Part shown: positions 47,328 to 56,272 of the stretch, piece after piece
Numbering within the stretch: the stretch's first letter is position 1
Layout of the letters: every line of letters starts with the position of its first letter
NCBI RefSeq assembly: GCF_017832975.1
Contig: NZ_JAFIBI010000001.1
Location: 3,348,001 to 3,412,000 of the forward strand
Reading direction: 5' to 3'
DNA length: 64,000 nucleotides
From: Arthrobacter sp. PvP023
GTDB taxonomy: Bacteria > Actinomycetota > Actinomycetes > Actinomycetales > Micrococcaceae
Notes under the pieces: generated by a model
What the model saw: only the letters and a program-made list of their open reading frames with translations
The model's database searches: none
Told to the model about the DNA's origin: nothing
Made by a program: the position numbers and the translations under genes

Positions 47328-50264
47328 CCGTCCGGTGAGCGACCAGGCGTCTTCGGAGCCGTCTTCGTCGTCACCGTAGCCTCCCGCACTGCCGTCGGCG
47401 CCGTCGTAGTACTCAACCTTCTGGGTGCGGTTGTCCAGGTCCGCCGCCACGAGGTCCTCGGCGTAGCCGCCCTGGGCGATGTTCGCGTTGGCGTTGTCGC
47501 TGAGTGCCGCGGTCTGCGAATCCGGCGCAGCAGGGGCCTCCTGGCCCTTCATGGCAGCGAGGACGGCGGCGAGGTCGTCGGGCTTCACCAGGACGTCGCG
47601 GGCCTTGGAACCCTCCGACGGGCCCACCACTCCCCTGGATTCGAGCAGGTCCATGAGCCGGCCCGCCTTCGCGAACCCCACGCGCAGCTTGCGTTGCAGC
47701 ATTGAGGTGGAGCCGAACTGGGTGGTGACCACCAGTTCGGTGGCCTGCAGCAGCACCTCGAGGTCGTCCCCGATGTCGTCGTCGATCTGCTTCTTCTGCG
47801 CCTCGGGCGCGACGTCGTCACGGTACACAGCCTTCAGCTGCCCCTTGACGTGCTCAACGACCTTGTGGATTTCCGATTCCGTAACCCAGGCGCCCTGGAC
47901 GCGCATGGCCTTGGACGCGCCCATCGGCAGGAAGAGCGCGTCACCCTGGCCGATGAGCTTTTCCGCGCCGGGCTGGTCCAGCACCACGCGGGAGTCGGTG
48001 ACCGAGGAGGTGGCGAACGCCATGCGGGACGGGACGTTGGCCTTGATCAGGCCGGTGACGACGTCGACGGAAGGCCGCTGGGTTGCCAGGACCAGGTGGA
48101 TGCCGGCGGCACGGGCCAGCTGGGTGATGCGGACAATGGAATCTTCGACGTCGCGCGGTGCCACCATCATGAGGTCGGCGAGTTCGTCCACGATCACCAG
48201 CAGGTACGGGTAGGGGCGGATGACGCGTTTGGAATCGACCGGCGGGTGGACCTTGCCGGCCCGGACCGCCTTGTTGAAGTCGTCGATGTGCTTGAAGCCG
48301 TAGTTGGCAAGGTCGTCGTAGCGGGCGTCCATTTCGCGGACCACCCACTGCAGGGCCTCGGCGGCCTTCTTGGGGTTGGTGATGATGGGCGTGATGAGGT
48401 GCGGTACGCCCTCGTACGCCGTGAGTTCCACGCGTTTCGGGTCCACCATCACCATACGGACCTCGTCCGGCGTGGCGCGCATCAGGATGGAGGTGATCAT
48501 GGAGTTCACGAAGGACGACTTACCGGCACCGGTGGCACCCGCTACGAGCAGGTGGGGCATCTTGGCGAGGTTCGCCACCACGTAGCCGCCCTCGACGTCC
48601 TTGCCGACGCCCATGACCATCGGGTGGTCGGTGCGGCGGGCGTTCTGGCTGCGGAGCACATCGCCGAGGGACACGGTTTCGCGGTCCGTGTTGGGGATCT
48701 CGATGCCGATGGCGGACTTGCCGGGGATCGGGCTGAGGATACGGACGTCACTGGACGCGACGGCGTAGGAGATGTTCTTGGACAGCGCCGTGACGCGTTC
48801 CACCTTCGTGCCCGGGGAGAGTTCGATTTCGTACCGGGTGACCGTGGGGCCGCGGCTGAAGCCGGTGACCTGGGCATCCACGTTGAACTGGTTGAGCGTT
48901 TCGGTCAGTGACGCCACGATCGCATCGTTGGCCTCCGTGCGTTCCTTCGGGATGGAGCCCGGGGTCAGCACGTCCGACGACGGCAGGGTGTACGTGACGT
49001 CCCCTGCGAGCGAGAGCTGCTCCGTGCGCTGCGGGATCGGCGTGGGCGGCGGGGCCGGGGCGACGGGTCGCGACGGCACTTGCGCGGCTGAGGCAACGGC
49101 GGCAGCACCGGCTGCGGGATTGAGTGATCCGGCAGCCACCATCCCCGGAGTCACCAGCGGGATGGCCTCGGTGGCGTTCTCGCCGCTTGCATCCTGTCCC
49201 TTGGTGCCCAGCCCCTGGGCTGCCTTGATCTTCTCGACGGCGATTTCTGCCTGGGTGGGCCGGCGCACACCGGGCGCCGGACGCGGACCCTTGCCGCCTG
49301 CTTTGGTGCCGCTGGGGCTGCCGGCCGTTTCGTCGTCGTCGATGACGGCATGTTCGAAAGCCTCGTCGCCCACATATCCTTCGAGGCGGGGATCAGTCTC
49401 CTGGTCCTTGCCGAACAGCCTGCTGCGCCGCTTCTTCTTGGGCTCGTCCTTGCCGGCGTTCTCGTAGAGGTAGCTGCGGTCGTGAACGTCGCCGGGTTCC
49501 TGCAGGTCGATGCCCATGAGGTGCTCGTAGGCATCCCTGATCCGGCGGGGAATCGCGCCGAAGGGCGTAGCGGTCACAATCAGGAGGGACGTGAAGGCCA
49601 GCAGGCCGTATACGGCCACAGGCACCGCGACATGCAGGGCAGCCAGCGGCGAGGCGGCCAGGAAGCCGAGCATTCCGCCGGCCTGCCTCAGTCCGTCGAA
49701 GCCGTCCGTTACGGTGGGCTGGCCGCCGATGACGTGTGCCAGGCCGCAGCCGGCAAACGTCATGATGAGGAAGCCAATGCCGATCCTGTTGTTGCCCCGC
49801 CCGTCCGACGGCTGGCGGAACAGCCGGAAGGCACAAACGAAAAGCATGAGCGGCAGCAACAGCGACATCCAGCCGAACGTGCCGTTGACGATCGCGAACA
49901 CAGTGTCGGGGAACCATCCCTTGAAACCCCACCACGCGAAGGTTGCAACAAACACGCCCAGGGCGAGGTTGAAGAGGGCTGCACCGTCGCGGCGGTCCTC
50001 GGGGGCAAGGTCGCTGACGTCGTGGCCGATCCGACGGACGCCGCCGCCGACTACGTGCCCTATTCCCAGCCACGCGCCCGCGGCCACCCGCACGAGCCAC
50101 GGCTGCCGGGGTTCGACGGCAGCCATCTGGCGGGTGCGTGTCGTGCCCGATGATCCTCCGGTCCGGCTGGATTTGGACGCAGCGGAGCCGGAGCCCCTGC
50201 CCGCTGAGCTGCCTGATTTGCCGCTTGAGTTGCCTCTAGGCGCGGAGGAGGTACGTGTCGCCAT
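47325..50264 (-). CDS. ftsK: DNA translocase FtsK/SpoIIIE
   Basis: Septum-bound motor (979 aa) that pumps chromosome ends through the closing septum. Parts: basic Ser/Gly-rich N-tail, four membrane helices (about 75-210), a linker of about 230 residues rich in Pro/Ala, the RecA-like motor with Walker A VAGATGAGKSSFV (about 580) and DELADLMMV, and the C-terminal gamma winged helix (GSTSMLQRKLRVGFAKAGRLM) that reads KOPS/SRS. The ATG at 50264 is chosen because TACCGT lies 7 nt upstream; the frame is open to 50327. Confidence 0.96.
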   Translation of the reverse strand: MATRTSSAPRGNSSGKSGSSAGRGSGSAASKSSRTGGSSGTTRTRQMAAVEPRQPWLVRVAAGAWLGIGHVVGGGVRRIGHDVSDLAPEDRRDGAALFNLALGVFVATFAWWGFKGWFPDTVFAIVNGTFGWMSLLLPLMLFVCAFRLFRQPSDGRGNNRIGIGFLIMTFAGCGLAHVIGGQPTVTDGFDGLRQAGGMLGFLAASPLAALHVAVPVAVYGLLAFTSLLIVTATPFGAIPRRIRDAYEHLMGIDLQEPGDVHDRSYLYENAGKDEPKKKRRSRLFGKDQETDPRLEGYVGDEAFEHAVIDDDETAGSPSGTKAGGKGPRPAPGVRRPTQAEIAVEKIKAAQGLGTKGQDASGENATEAIPLVTPGMVAAGSLNPAAGAAAVASAAQVPSRPVAPAPPPTPIPQRTEQLSLAGDVTYTLPSSDVLTPGSIPKERTEANDAIVASLTETLNQFNVDAQVTGFSRGPTVTRYEIELSPGTKVERVTALSKNISYAVASSDVRILSPIPGKSAIGIEIPNTDRETVSLGDVLRSQNARRTDHPMVMGVGKDVEGGYVVANLAKMPHLLVAGATGAGKSSFVNSMITSILMRATPDEVRMVMVDPKRVELTAYEGVPHLITPIITNPKKAAEALQWVVREMDARYDDLANYGFKHIDDFNKAVRAGKVHPPVDSKRVIRPYPYLLVIVDELADLMMVAPRDVEDSIVRITQLARAAGIHLVLATQRPSVDVVTGLIKANVPSRMAFATSSVTDSRVVLDQPGAEKLIGQGDALFLPMGASKAMRVQGAWVTESEIHKVVEHVKGQLKAVYRDDVAPEAQKKQIDDDIGDDLEVLLQATELVVTTQFGSTSMLQRKLRVGFAKAGRLMDLLESRGVVGPSEGSKARDVLVKPDDLAAVLAAMKGQEAPAAPDSQTAALSDNANANIAQGGYAEDLVAADLDNRTQKVEYYDGADGSAGGYGDDEDGSEDAWSLTGR

Positions 50265-50271
50265 ACCCGCC

Positions 50272-50277
50272 ACGGTA
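50272..50277 (-). promoter_or_regulatory. -10 element of ftsK (leaderless)
   Basis: Minus-strand TACCGT, 7 nt before the ATG at 50264. Confidence 0.5.
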
Positions 50278-50382
50278 CCCGAAGCCCGGCCAAAAACCCC
50301 GGATTTCCGGGGCGTTCCGGGATGCATGTTGCGGACGGGACGGCTAGGTCAAAACGTCTCCGGGGGCTCGCCCGGGTTAAAC

Positions 50383-50444
50383 GACGGGACCCTCCCCGCA
50401 GGCAGCGGCCCGGGGGCCTGCTTTCCTGCGGTAAGGGTCCCGTC
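50383..50444 (-). terminator. Compound hairpin terminator after rnj
   Basis: Outer stem of 11 bp (GACGGGACCCT at 50383-50393 with its complement at 50434-50444), and an inner CCGCAGG/CCTGCGG stem. Located between rnj and ftsK. Confidence 0.65.
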
Positions 50445-50460
50445 AAACAATCCCGGGCGC

Positions 50461-52152
50461 TTACGCCTCCAGCACCACCGGAATGATCATTGGCTTGCGG
50501 CGAAGCTTGCGGTTGACCCACGTGCCGACAACACGGCGGACAACCTGCTGGAGCTGGTGCGTAGTGTGGTCCGTGTGGTTAAGTACGGCCTCTTCCAGCG
50601 CAGCATTGATCTTGGGAATGATCTCGTCGAAAACGGAATCGTCCTCAGCCACACCGCGGGCGTGGATTTCCGGTCCTGAAACCACCTTACCGGTGGCGCG
50701 GTGGATCACGGTGATGATGGAGATGAAGCCTTCGTCGCCAAGGGTCTGGCGGTCCTTCAGGTCAGCTTCCGTGACTTCGCCGACGCTGGAGCCGTCAACG
50801 TAGACGTAGCCCACCTCGACCTGGCCCACGACGTCGGCCTGGTGGTCCCGGAGGTCGATCACAGTGCCGTTGTCCGCCAGCAGGATGCTCTCGTCCGGCA
50901 CGCCGGACTCGAGGGCGATCTTGCCGTTGGCAATCAGGTGCCGCGTCTCGCCGTGCACCGGCATCGCGTTCAGCGGTTCCAGGATGTTGTAGCAGTACAG
51001 CAGTTCCCCGGCCGCGGCGTGGCCGGACACGTGGACCTTGGCGTTGCCCTTGTGGATGACATCGGCGCCGAGCTTGAGCAGGCCGTTGATGATGCGGAAG
51101 ACCGCGTTCTCGTTGCCCGGGATCAGGCTGGACGCCAGGATCACGGTGTCGCCCTGTCCGACGACGACACGGTGGTCACCGTTGGCCATGCGGGACAGGG
51201 CAGCCATCGGCTCGCCCTGGGAGCCGGTGGACATCAGCACCACACGGTTGTCCGGCAGGTTGTCGATGTTCTTGATGTCAACCAAAATGCCCGGGGGCAC
51301 GTCGAGGTAGCCGAGCTTCTCGGCGATAGCCATGTTGCGGACCATCGAGCGGCCCACGAAGGCAACCTTGCGGTTGTGGTTGGCCGCCGCGTCGAGGACC
51401 TGCTGGACCCGGTGCACGTGCGAGGAGAAGGACGCGACGATCAGGCGCTTGGACGCCTGGCCGAAGAGACGGTCAAGGGTGGGGCCGATTTCCTTCTCGG
51501 CGGTGGTGAAGCCCGGCACGTCGGCGTTTGTGGAGTCCGACATGAACAGGTCCACGCCCTCTTCGCCCAGCTTGGCGAAATGGCGGAGGTCGGTGATGCG
51601 GCCGTCCAGCGGCAGCTGGTCCATCTTGAAGTCACCGGTATGCAGCACGGTGCCGCCGGAGGTACGGAGGAACACGGCAAGGGCGTCAGGGATGGAGTGG
51701 TTGACGGCCACGAATTCGCATTCAAACGGGCCGAACTTCTGCACCTGTCCCTCGGTGACGGTCTGGGTGATCGGCTTGATCCGGTGTTCCTGCAGCTTCG
51801 CCTCGATAAGGGCGAGCGTCAGCTGGGAACCGACCAGGGGAATGTCGGCGCGCAGGCGCAGCAGGTACGGAACGGCACCGATGTGGTCCTCGTGGCCGTG
51901 CGTCAGGACGACGGCCACGATGTCATCGAGGCGTTTCTCGATGTAGGAGAAATCGGGCAGGATCAGGTCCACGCCTGGCTGGGTCTCCTCCGGGAAGAGG
52001 ACACCGCAGTCGACGATCAGCAGCTTGCCATCGATTTCGAAAACGGTCATGTTGCGGCCGATCTCCCCCAGGCCGCCGAGCGGAACGATCCGCAGGGTGT
52101 CCTTGAGAAGTTTCGGTGGCGTGACAAGGCCGGGAAGGGCGGTTTGGGTCAT
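50461..52152 (-). CDS. rnj: Ribonuclease J
   Basis: Metallo-beta-lactamase RNase (563 aa) with 5'-3' exo- and endonuclease action in mRNA decay and rRNA maturation. The zinc motif is THGHEDHIG, with further ligands in VNHSIPDALAV and HTGDFK; the beta-CASP part has SDSTNAD and SFSSHVHRVQQV. GGAAAG lies about 9 nt before the ATG. It follows dapA by 42 nt, a neighbourhood common in actinobacteria. Confidence 0.96.
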   Translation of the reverse strand: MTQTALPGLVTPPKLLKDTLRIVPLGGLGEIGRNMTVFEIDGKLLIVDCGVLFPEETQPGVDLILPDFSYIEKRLDDIVAVVLTHGHEDHIGAVPYLLRLRADIPLVGSQLTLALIEAKLQEHRIKPITQTVTEGQVQKFGPFECEFVAVNHSIPDALAVFLRTSGGTVLHTGDFKMDQLPLDGRITDLRHFAKLGEEGVDLFMSDSTNADVPGFTTAEKEIGPTLDRLFGQASKRLIVASFSSHVHRVQQVLDAAANHNRKVAFVGRSMVRNMAIAEKLGYLDVPPGILVDIKNIDNLPDNRVVLMSTGSQGEPMAALSRMANGDHRVVVGQGDTVILASSLIPGNENAVFRIINGLLKLGADVIHKGNAKVHVSGHAAAGELLYCYNILEPLNAMPVHGETRHLIANGKIALESGVPDESILLADNGTVIDLRDHQADVVGQVEVGYVYVDGSSVGEVTEADLKDRQTLGDEGFISIITVIHRATGKVVSGPEIHARGVAEDDSVFDEIIPKINAALEEAVLNHTDHTTHQLQQVVRRVVGTWVNRKLRRKPMIIPVVLEA

Positions 52153-52194
52153 AGTGCACTACTTTCCGGGCGGAACAGGAATGGTATTTGCCGA

Positions 52195-53103
52195 TCAGGA
52201 AAAGACCATGCCTGCTTCCGCCAAATCCTCGCGGATGATTGCGATCTCAGCTTCGTCCGGCTCCACGAGGGGCAAACGGACAACCGAGTTGGGCAGGACT
52301 CCCTGCCATTTAAGAATCTGCTTGGCCGCAACGGCCCCCTGCACACGGGTCATGGTGGCCCGGATGACAGGTTCGAGTTCAAAATTGATCTTCCGGGCGG
52401 TGCCCAGATCGTTGGCGTTCACGGCGTCGATCAATTCACGGAACCGGCGGGTAGCGACGTGGGTGGTGACGCCCACGAGCCCTACGGCACCCATCGCCAT
52501 CCACTGCAGGGTCAGTCCGTCGTCTCCGGAGTAGAACAGGAGGTCGGTCTGGGACATGACGCGCGTGGCCGCGGCGAAATCGGCCTTGGCGTCTTTGACC
52601 GCAACGATGTTCGGGTGCTCGGCGAGACGGATCAGGGTCTCCGGAGCAATCTGAATTGAGGAACGGCCGGGGATGTCGTAAAGCATCACGGGAACGTCGG
52701 TGGAGGAGGCAATGGTCTCAAAGTGGGCGCGTACGCCGGCCTGGCTGGGCTTGTTGTAGTACGGCGTGACGATCAACAGACCGTCAACGCCAACCTCGGC
52801 TGCCTGCTTGGAAAGGTGCACGGAGTGCGCGGTGTCGTTCGTTCCCGTGCCGGCGATGATGGCTGCGCGGCCGCCGACAGCTTCCTTGACCGCACGGAAC
52901 ATGCCCACGTTTTCCTCGTCGGTGAGGGTGGAGGTTTCGCCCGTGGTGCCGGTGACGACCAGGCCGTCGCAGCCGTCGTCGACAAGCTTTACGGCCAGTT
53001 CCGCCGCCTGCTGGTAGTCCACTTTGCCGTCCTCAGTGAACGGCGTGACCATAGCGGTCAGGAGGGTGCCAAAAGCAGGGTTATTCGCGGAAGTGTCAGC
53101 CAT
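52195..53103 (-). CDS. dapA: 4-hydroxy-tetrahydrodipicolinate synthase
   Basis: First committed step of the lysine/DAP pathway: condenses pyruvate with aspartate semialdehyde. The 302-aa TIM barrel has Schiff-base Lys170 (IVAVKDAK), Tyr142 (VMLYDIPGR) and the GTTGE motif (TGTTGETSTL). TAACGT lies 7 nt before the ATG, so the start is leaderless. Upstream, on the same strand, is the DUF222-like SOS gene. Confidence 0.97.
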   Translation of the reverse strand: MADTSANNPAFGTLLTAMVTPFTEDGKVDYQQAAELAVKLVDDGCDGLVVTGTTGETSTLTDEENVGMFRAVKEAVGGRAAIIAGTGTNDTAHSVHLSKQAAEVGVDGLLIVTPYYNKPSQAGVRAHFETIASSTDVPVMLYDIPGRSSIQIAPETLIRLAEHPNIVAVKDAKADFAAATRVMSQTDLLFYSGDDGLTLQWMAMGAVGLVGVTTHVATRRFRELIDAVNANDLGTARKINFELEPVIRATMTRVQGAVAAKQILKWQGVLPNSVVRLPLVEPDEAEIAIIREDLAEAGMVFS

Positions 53104-53110
53104 AGGAAAA

Positions 53111-53116
53111 ACGTTA
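53111..53116 (-). promoter_or_regulatory. -10 element of dapA (leaderless)
   Basis: Minus-strand TAACGT, 7 nt before the ATG at 53103. Confidence 0.55.
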
Positions 53117-53181
53117 CCCTGTCCCCGCCTTGTTAGGACAATGGCGGCCGCGTGATCGTCGTCAAATTCACACCACGAACG

Positions 53182-53640
53182 TCACTTGTCAATGCCGCGG
53201 GCCGGTCCCGGCTCCACCGGTTCGCGGCCTCCCGATTCCGGGGCGGGTGCACCGCAGTAGCGGGCTACAGCATCTTCCCGCAACGACTCCGCCCACGAGG
53301 CCAGCCGCTGGGCGGCGCGGACGTAGTGGAACAGCTCTGTAGGCGTGAGGGCCTCCAGGTCGCATTCAGAGAGCCGCCGCGCCAACTCGGCGCCGGGCGG
53401 CTGGGCGGACAGGGCCACACCCTCCCTCCCCCACTGGATATCCTCGGCCGGGTTTCCGGCCACCAGCTGCCGAAAGAGATAGTCCACCACACCGGGGCTC
53501 ATCGCCTTGAGCGGACCAGGTGAGGTCTCGCGTTCCGGGAGCTGGCGTTCCTGGAGGCTGCGTTCTTTGGGGCGGCGCTCTTGAAGTCGGCGTTCTCGAA
53601 GTCGGCGTTCTTGAAGTCGGCGTTCCGGTGCATCATTCAT
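53182..53640 (-). CDS. SOS-boxed DUF222-like fragment with pentapeptide repeats
   Basis: A 152-aa protein. Residues 6 to about 40 are tandem five-residue units of the type ERRLQ, highly charged and probably a helix. Residues about 75-130 (RRLSECDLEALTPTELFHYV, then RAAQRLASWAESLREDAVARY) resemble the start of DUF222 proteins, which normally continue to an HNH nuclease domain. Here the frame stops before any nuclease part, so it is either truncated or a small relative. It has an exact promoter with a LexA box and a leaderless ATG. Family assignment is tentative. Confidence 0.55.
   Translation of the reverse strand: MNDAPERRLQERRLRERRLQERRPKERSLQERQLPERETSPGPLKAMSPGVVDYLFRQLVAGNPAEDIQWGREGVALSAQPPGAELARRLSECDLEALTPTELFHYVRAAQRLASWAESLREDAVARYCGAPAPESGGREPVEPGPARGIDK
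53530..53634. repeat. 15-bp tandem repeat in the DUF222-like gene
   Basis: Seven imperfect 15-bp units starting at 53530, 53545, 53560, 53575, 53590, 53605 and 53620, of the type GCGTTCTTGAAGTCG. The three units nearest the start codon are almost identical. Each encodes one ERRLQ-like pentapeptide, so unit gain or loss would keep the frame. Confidence 0.85.
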
Positions 53641-53646
53641 ACCCCG

Positions 53647-53675
53647 ATGCTATTCGAACATATATTCGAATACAA
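53647..53675 (-). promoter_or_regulatory. SOS promoter whose spacer is a LexA box (leaderless)
   Basis: Minus strand: TTGTAT (53670-53675), 17-nt spacer, TAGCAT (53647-53652), 6 nt, ATG at 53640. The spacer contains the SOS box TCGAAC-ATAT-ATTCGA (53654-53669, plus-strand reading), 11 of 12 positions. Confidence 0.8.
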
Positions 53676-53708
53676 GAGCCTGTGAGCGGGATATGAGACG
53701 ATCGGCTC

Positions 53709-54944
53709 ATGACCTCCCGTGGCACTGCTTCCCCCTCGCGGACTGCCAAAGGCACCGGCACCACAACGAGGCTCACCGGAGTCGACGCGGCCCGGGGGCT
53801 GGCGCTTCTTGGCATGATGGCCACCCACCTGCTTCCCACGTTCGAAGCAGACGCGCAGCTGACGCCCACGTGGGTCGGCCTGACTTTCTCGGGGCGTGCG
53901 GCCGCGCTGTTTGCCGTGCTGGCCGGGATCGGGCTCGCCCTGTCCACCGGAAAACAGCGTCCGCCACGGGGCCAGGAGCTGAGCGGCGCACGCCGCGGCA
54001 TAGCGTTGCGCGCCCTGGTGATCGCCGTCGTCGGGCTCTTCCTGGGCGGGCTGGACGTCAATGTCGCGGTGATCCTGGTTCACTACGCCGTGTTGTTCCT
54101 GTGTGTGCTCCCGTTCATTGGGCTCGGCATCAAACCGCTCTGTGCACTGGCTGCCGGCTGGGTACTGGGCTCGCCGGTGCTGGCCTACCTGCTGCGGCCG
54201 TGGCTCCTGGCGCCTTCGCCGCCGCTGCAACTGGGCCACAACCCCAACTGGGACGACCTCACCACGCCGGGCCGCCTGCTGGGCGACATTTTCCTAACCG
54301 GGTACTACCCCGTCCTGCAGTGGCTGAGCTACCTGCTGATCGGGCTGGTCATCGGCCGGCTCGCACTGACGAAGGCGACCGTCCAGGTGCTGCTGCTGGC
54401 CGGCGGGACCGTGGTGGCAGTTCTGGCCAAATGGCTGGGCATGCTGACGATGGATGCGTGGGGCGGCAAAGAAGCGCTGCGGGCCCACCTGGCGGACCCC
54501 CGCTACCCGCTGGACAGCCTCCTGCAGGTGAACCTCGCCGGTGTGGAACAATCGGGCTCCTGGTGGTGGCTGGCAAGCAGCGCCCCGCATTCGGGCACAA
54601 CACTGGACCTGCTCCACACTTCGGCCGTAGCGGCCGCGGTGGTAGGCGCCTGCCTGCTGCTCGGGAGGCTGGGCGAATGGCTTAGCCTGGACCTGCTGCT
54701 GCCGCTGCGGGGTGCCGGCGCCATGACCCTCACCCTGTACACGGCGCATGTGTGCCTGGTGGCCGCCATGTACCTGCAGCCGTTGCCCGCCGGATGGACC
54801 CGCGAAGGCGTGTATGCGGCGCAGGCGCTGACAGCCATCCTCATCGGAGGGTCCTTCGCGGCACTCAACTGGCGGGGGCCGCTCGAGTGGGTGGCCCACG
54901 CCGCCAGCGAGGTCGGCCGGTACCGTCGGGCGGGAATCCGCTAG
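53709..54944 (+). CDS. DUF418/DUF1624-type membrane protein (acyltransferase-like)
   Basis: A 411-aa protein with about ten membrane helices. It begins RLTGVDAARGLALLGMMATHL, the signature of the heparan-alpha-glucosaminide N-acetyltransferase/DUF1624 group, whose members move acetyl groups across the membrane onto sugars; DUF418 proteins look similar. A wall or lipid modification is plausible, but no substrate can be named. It is divergent from the SOS gene. Its TAG stop and that of the next, convergent gene share the palindrome CTAG. Confidence 0.78.
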   Translation: MTSRGTASPSRTAKGTGTTTRLTGVDAARGLALLGMMATHLLPTFEADAQLTPTWVGLTFSGRAAALFAVLAGIGLALSTGKQRPPRGQELSGARRGIALRALVIAVVGLFLGGLDVNVAVILVHYAVLFLCVLPFIGLGIKPLCALAAGWVLGSPVLAYLLRPWLLAPSPPLQLGHNPNWDDLTTPGRLLGDIFLTGYYPVLQWLSYLLIGLVIGRLALTKATVQVLLLAGGTVVAVLAKWLGMLTMDAWGGKEALRAHLADPRYPLDSLLQVNLAGVEQSGSWWWLASSAPHSGTTLDLLHTSAVAAAVVGACLLLGRLGEWLSLDLLLPLRGAGAMTLTLYTAHVCLVAAMYLQPLPAGWTREGVYAAQALTAILIGGSFAALNWRGPLEWVAHAASEVGRYRRAGIR

Positions 54945-55414
54945 GCGCCCTGGCGGAACAGCTTCAGGGCATCACGCATCGATGCGCGGGCACGCTTGCG
55001 GTCGCCCGCGGCGTCATAGGCACAGCTCAGCCGGAACCAGGAACGCCAGTCTTCCGGCGCTTCCTCGGCTTCGGTCCGGTACTTCTCAAACTCGGCGTCT
55101 GCCGATTCCCGCACAATCCGCCCGGCGGGTGTGCGCTGCAGGTTGTCAACCGGCAGCCCGCCCTCGGCTTCGAGGACCTTGGCCATCTGTTCGGTCCGGG
55201 CACCGAACAGCAGTTCACGGACCAGGGCCCAGGCTCCGATGACCGGCAGGACCAGGTAGGCGGCACCAATGGCCTTGGCCACGGGGTTGGGATCGGCGAG
55301 GAGCAGGACGGAGCGCTGGAAGGACACCACCAGGTAGAAGACCAGCAGCAGCGTCACCGCGCCGACCCAGATTTTGGTTCGGTTCTTCTTAAAGCCGGCG
55401 AGGATGTTGCCCAT
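54941..55414 (-). CDS. Membrane-anchored TPR-like protein
   Basis: A 157-aa protein of unknown function. Two membrane helices (TKIWVGAVTLLLVFYLVVSF and AIGAAYLVLPVIGAWALVRE) are followed by a cytosolic part ending with DWRSWFRLSCAYDAAGDRKRARASM, which looks like one tetratricopeptide unit. It starts 5 nt after the dapB stop, so it is co-expressed with dapB. Such proteins follow dapB in related genera, but the role is unknown. Confidence 0.75.
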   Translation of the reverse strand: MGNILAGFKKNRTKIWVGAVTLLLVFYLVVSFQRSVLLLADPNPVAKAIGAAYLVLPVIGAWALVRELLFGARTEQMAKVLEAEGGLPVDNLQRTPAGRIVRESADAEFEKYRTEAEEAPEDWRSWFRLSCAYDAAGDRKRARASMRDALKLFRQGA

Positions 55415-55419
55415 TGCCG

Positions 55420-56178
55420 TCAGACTCCGAGGTCAAGGAAGCCGTCCAGGCCCACGGTCAGCCCGGGGTGGCCTGCTACGTTCCGCACTCCCAGCAGCAC
55501 GCCCGGCATGAAGGAAGCCCGGTCGAAGGAGTCGTGGCGCAGGGTCAGCTGCTCCCCCGGTCCGCCGAGCAGGACTTCCTGGTGGGCCACAAGGCCGCGG
55601 AGCCGCACACTGTGGACGCGGATACCGTCCACATCGCAGCCGCGGGCGCCGGCGAGCTCGGTGGTGGTGGCGTCCGGACTGGCGCCAATGCCGGCGGCGG
55701 CGCGTTCGGCCGCGATCAGCTGCGCGGTGCGGACGGCGGTGCCGGAGGGCGCGTCAACTTTGTCCGGGTGGTGCAGTTCGATGACCTCAACGGACTCGAA
55801 GTACTTGGCGGCCTTGGCGGCAAAAGCGGACGCCAGGACGGAGCCGAGCGCGAAGTTCGGGGCAATGAGGACGCCCACCCCGGCATTCCGGCCCAGCAGG
55901 TCCTCAAGCGCGCCGAGCCTGGAGGCGTCCCAGCCGGTAGTGCCGACGACGGCGTGCATGCCGTGTTCGACGGCGAAGCGGACGTTCGCTTCGGTGCTTT
56001 CGGGGACGGTCAGGTCCACCACGAACCGGGCGCCCGCGCTGACCAGCTCGTCGAGGGAGTCACCGCGTCCGAGGGCCGCTACAAGCTTCATGTCGGGGGC
56101 CGCTTCAACGGCTTTCACGGCCTCGGCGCCCATGCGCCCGTTCGCGCCCAGGACGGCGACGGCAAGTTGTTCGGTCAT
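55420..56178 (-). CDS. dapB: 4-hydroxy-tetrahydrodipicolinate reductase
   Basis: NAD(P)H-dependent reductase (252 aa), second step of the DAP/lysine branch. It has the dinucleotide motif VLGANGRMGAE (8-18), the active-site stretch VIELHHPDKVDAPSGTA and NFALGSVL. TAGGGT lies 7 nt before the ATG, again a leaderless start. It is separated from dapA by three genes, unlike the adjacent arrangement of many bacteria. Confidence 0.96.
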   Translation of the reverse strand: MTEQLAVAVLGANGRMGAEAVKAVEAAPDMKLVAALGRGDSLDELVSAGARFVVDLTVPESTEANVRFAVEHGMHAVVGTTGWDASRLGALEDLLGRNAGVGVLIAPNFALGSVLASAFAAKAAKYFESVEVIELHHPDKVDAPSGTAVRTAQLIAAERAAAGIGASPDATTTELAGARGCDVDGIRVHSVRLRGLVAHQEVLLGGPGEQLTLRHDSFDRASFMPGVLLGVRNVAGHPGLTVGLDGFLDLGV

Positions 56179-56185
56179 GGACTTA

Positions 56186-56191
56186 ACCCTA
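56186..56191 (-). promoter_or_regulatory. -10 element of dapB (leaderless)
   Basis: Minus-strand TAGGGT, 7 nt before the ATG at 56178. Confidence 0.55.
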
Positions 56192-56218
56192 CCGTCGGGC
56201 CGGCTGCGCGGATGAACC

Positions 56219-56272
56219 GGGTCGGGAGGTTACCAGGCTCCGGCCCCTTTCTTCAGGCTCCGGCCCCGACCC
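56219..56272 (-). terminator. Weak hairpin with a 14-bp direct repeat at the moaE end
   Basis: GGGTCGGG (56219-56226) pairs with CCCGACCC (56265-56272). Inside, CAGGCTCCGGCCCC occurs at 56234-56247 and again at 56254-56267, 20 bp apart; the second copy is the end of moaE. Possible terminator; no T-tract. Confidence 0.35.

Noticed and set aside
50701..52659. Plus-strand open frame of 652 codons
   Set aside because: Antisense to rnj and dapA; its protein is an unstructured run of GDDV-type residues with no family motif.
53530..53634. Regular repeats that could suggest a CRISPR array
   Set aside because: Units are 15 bp with no spacers, inside a coding frame, and no cas genes are nearby.
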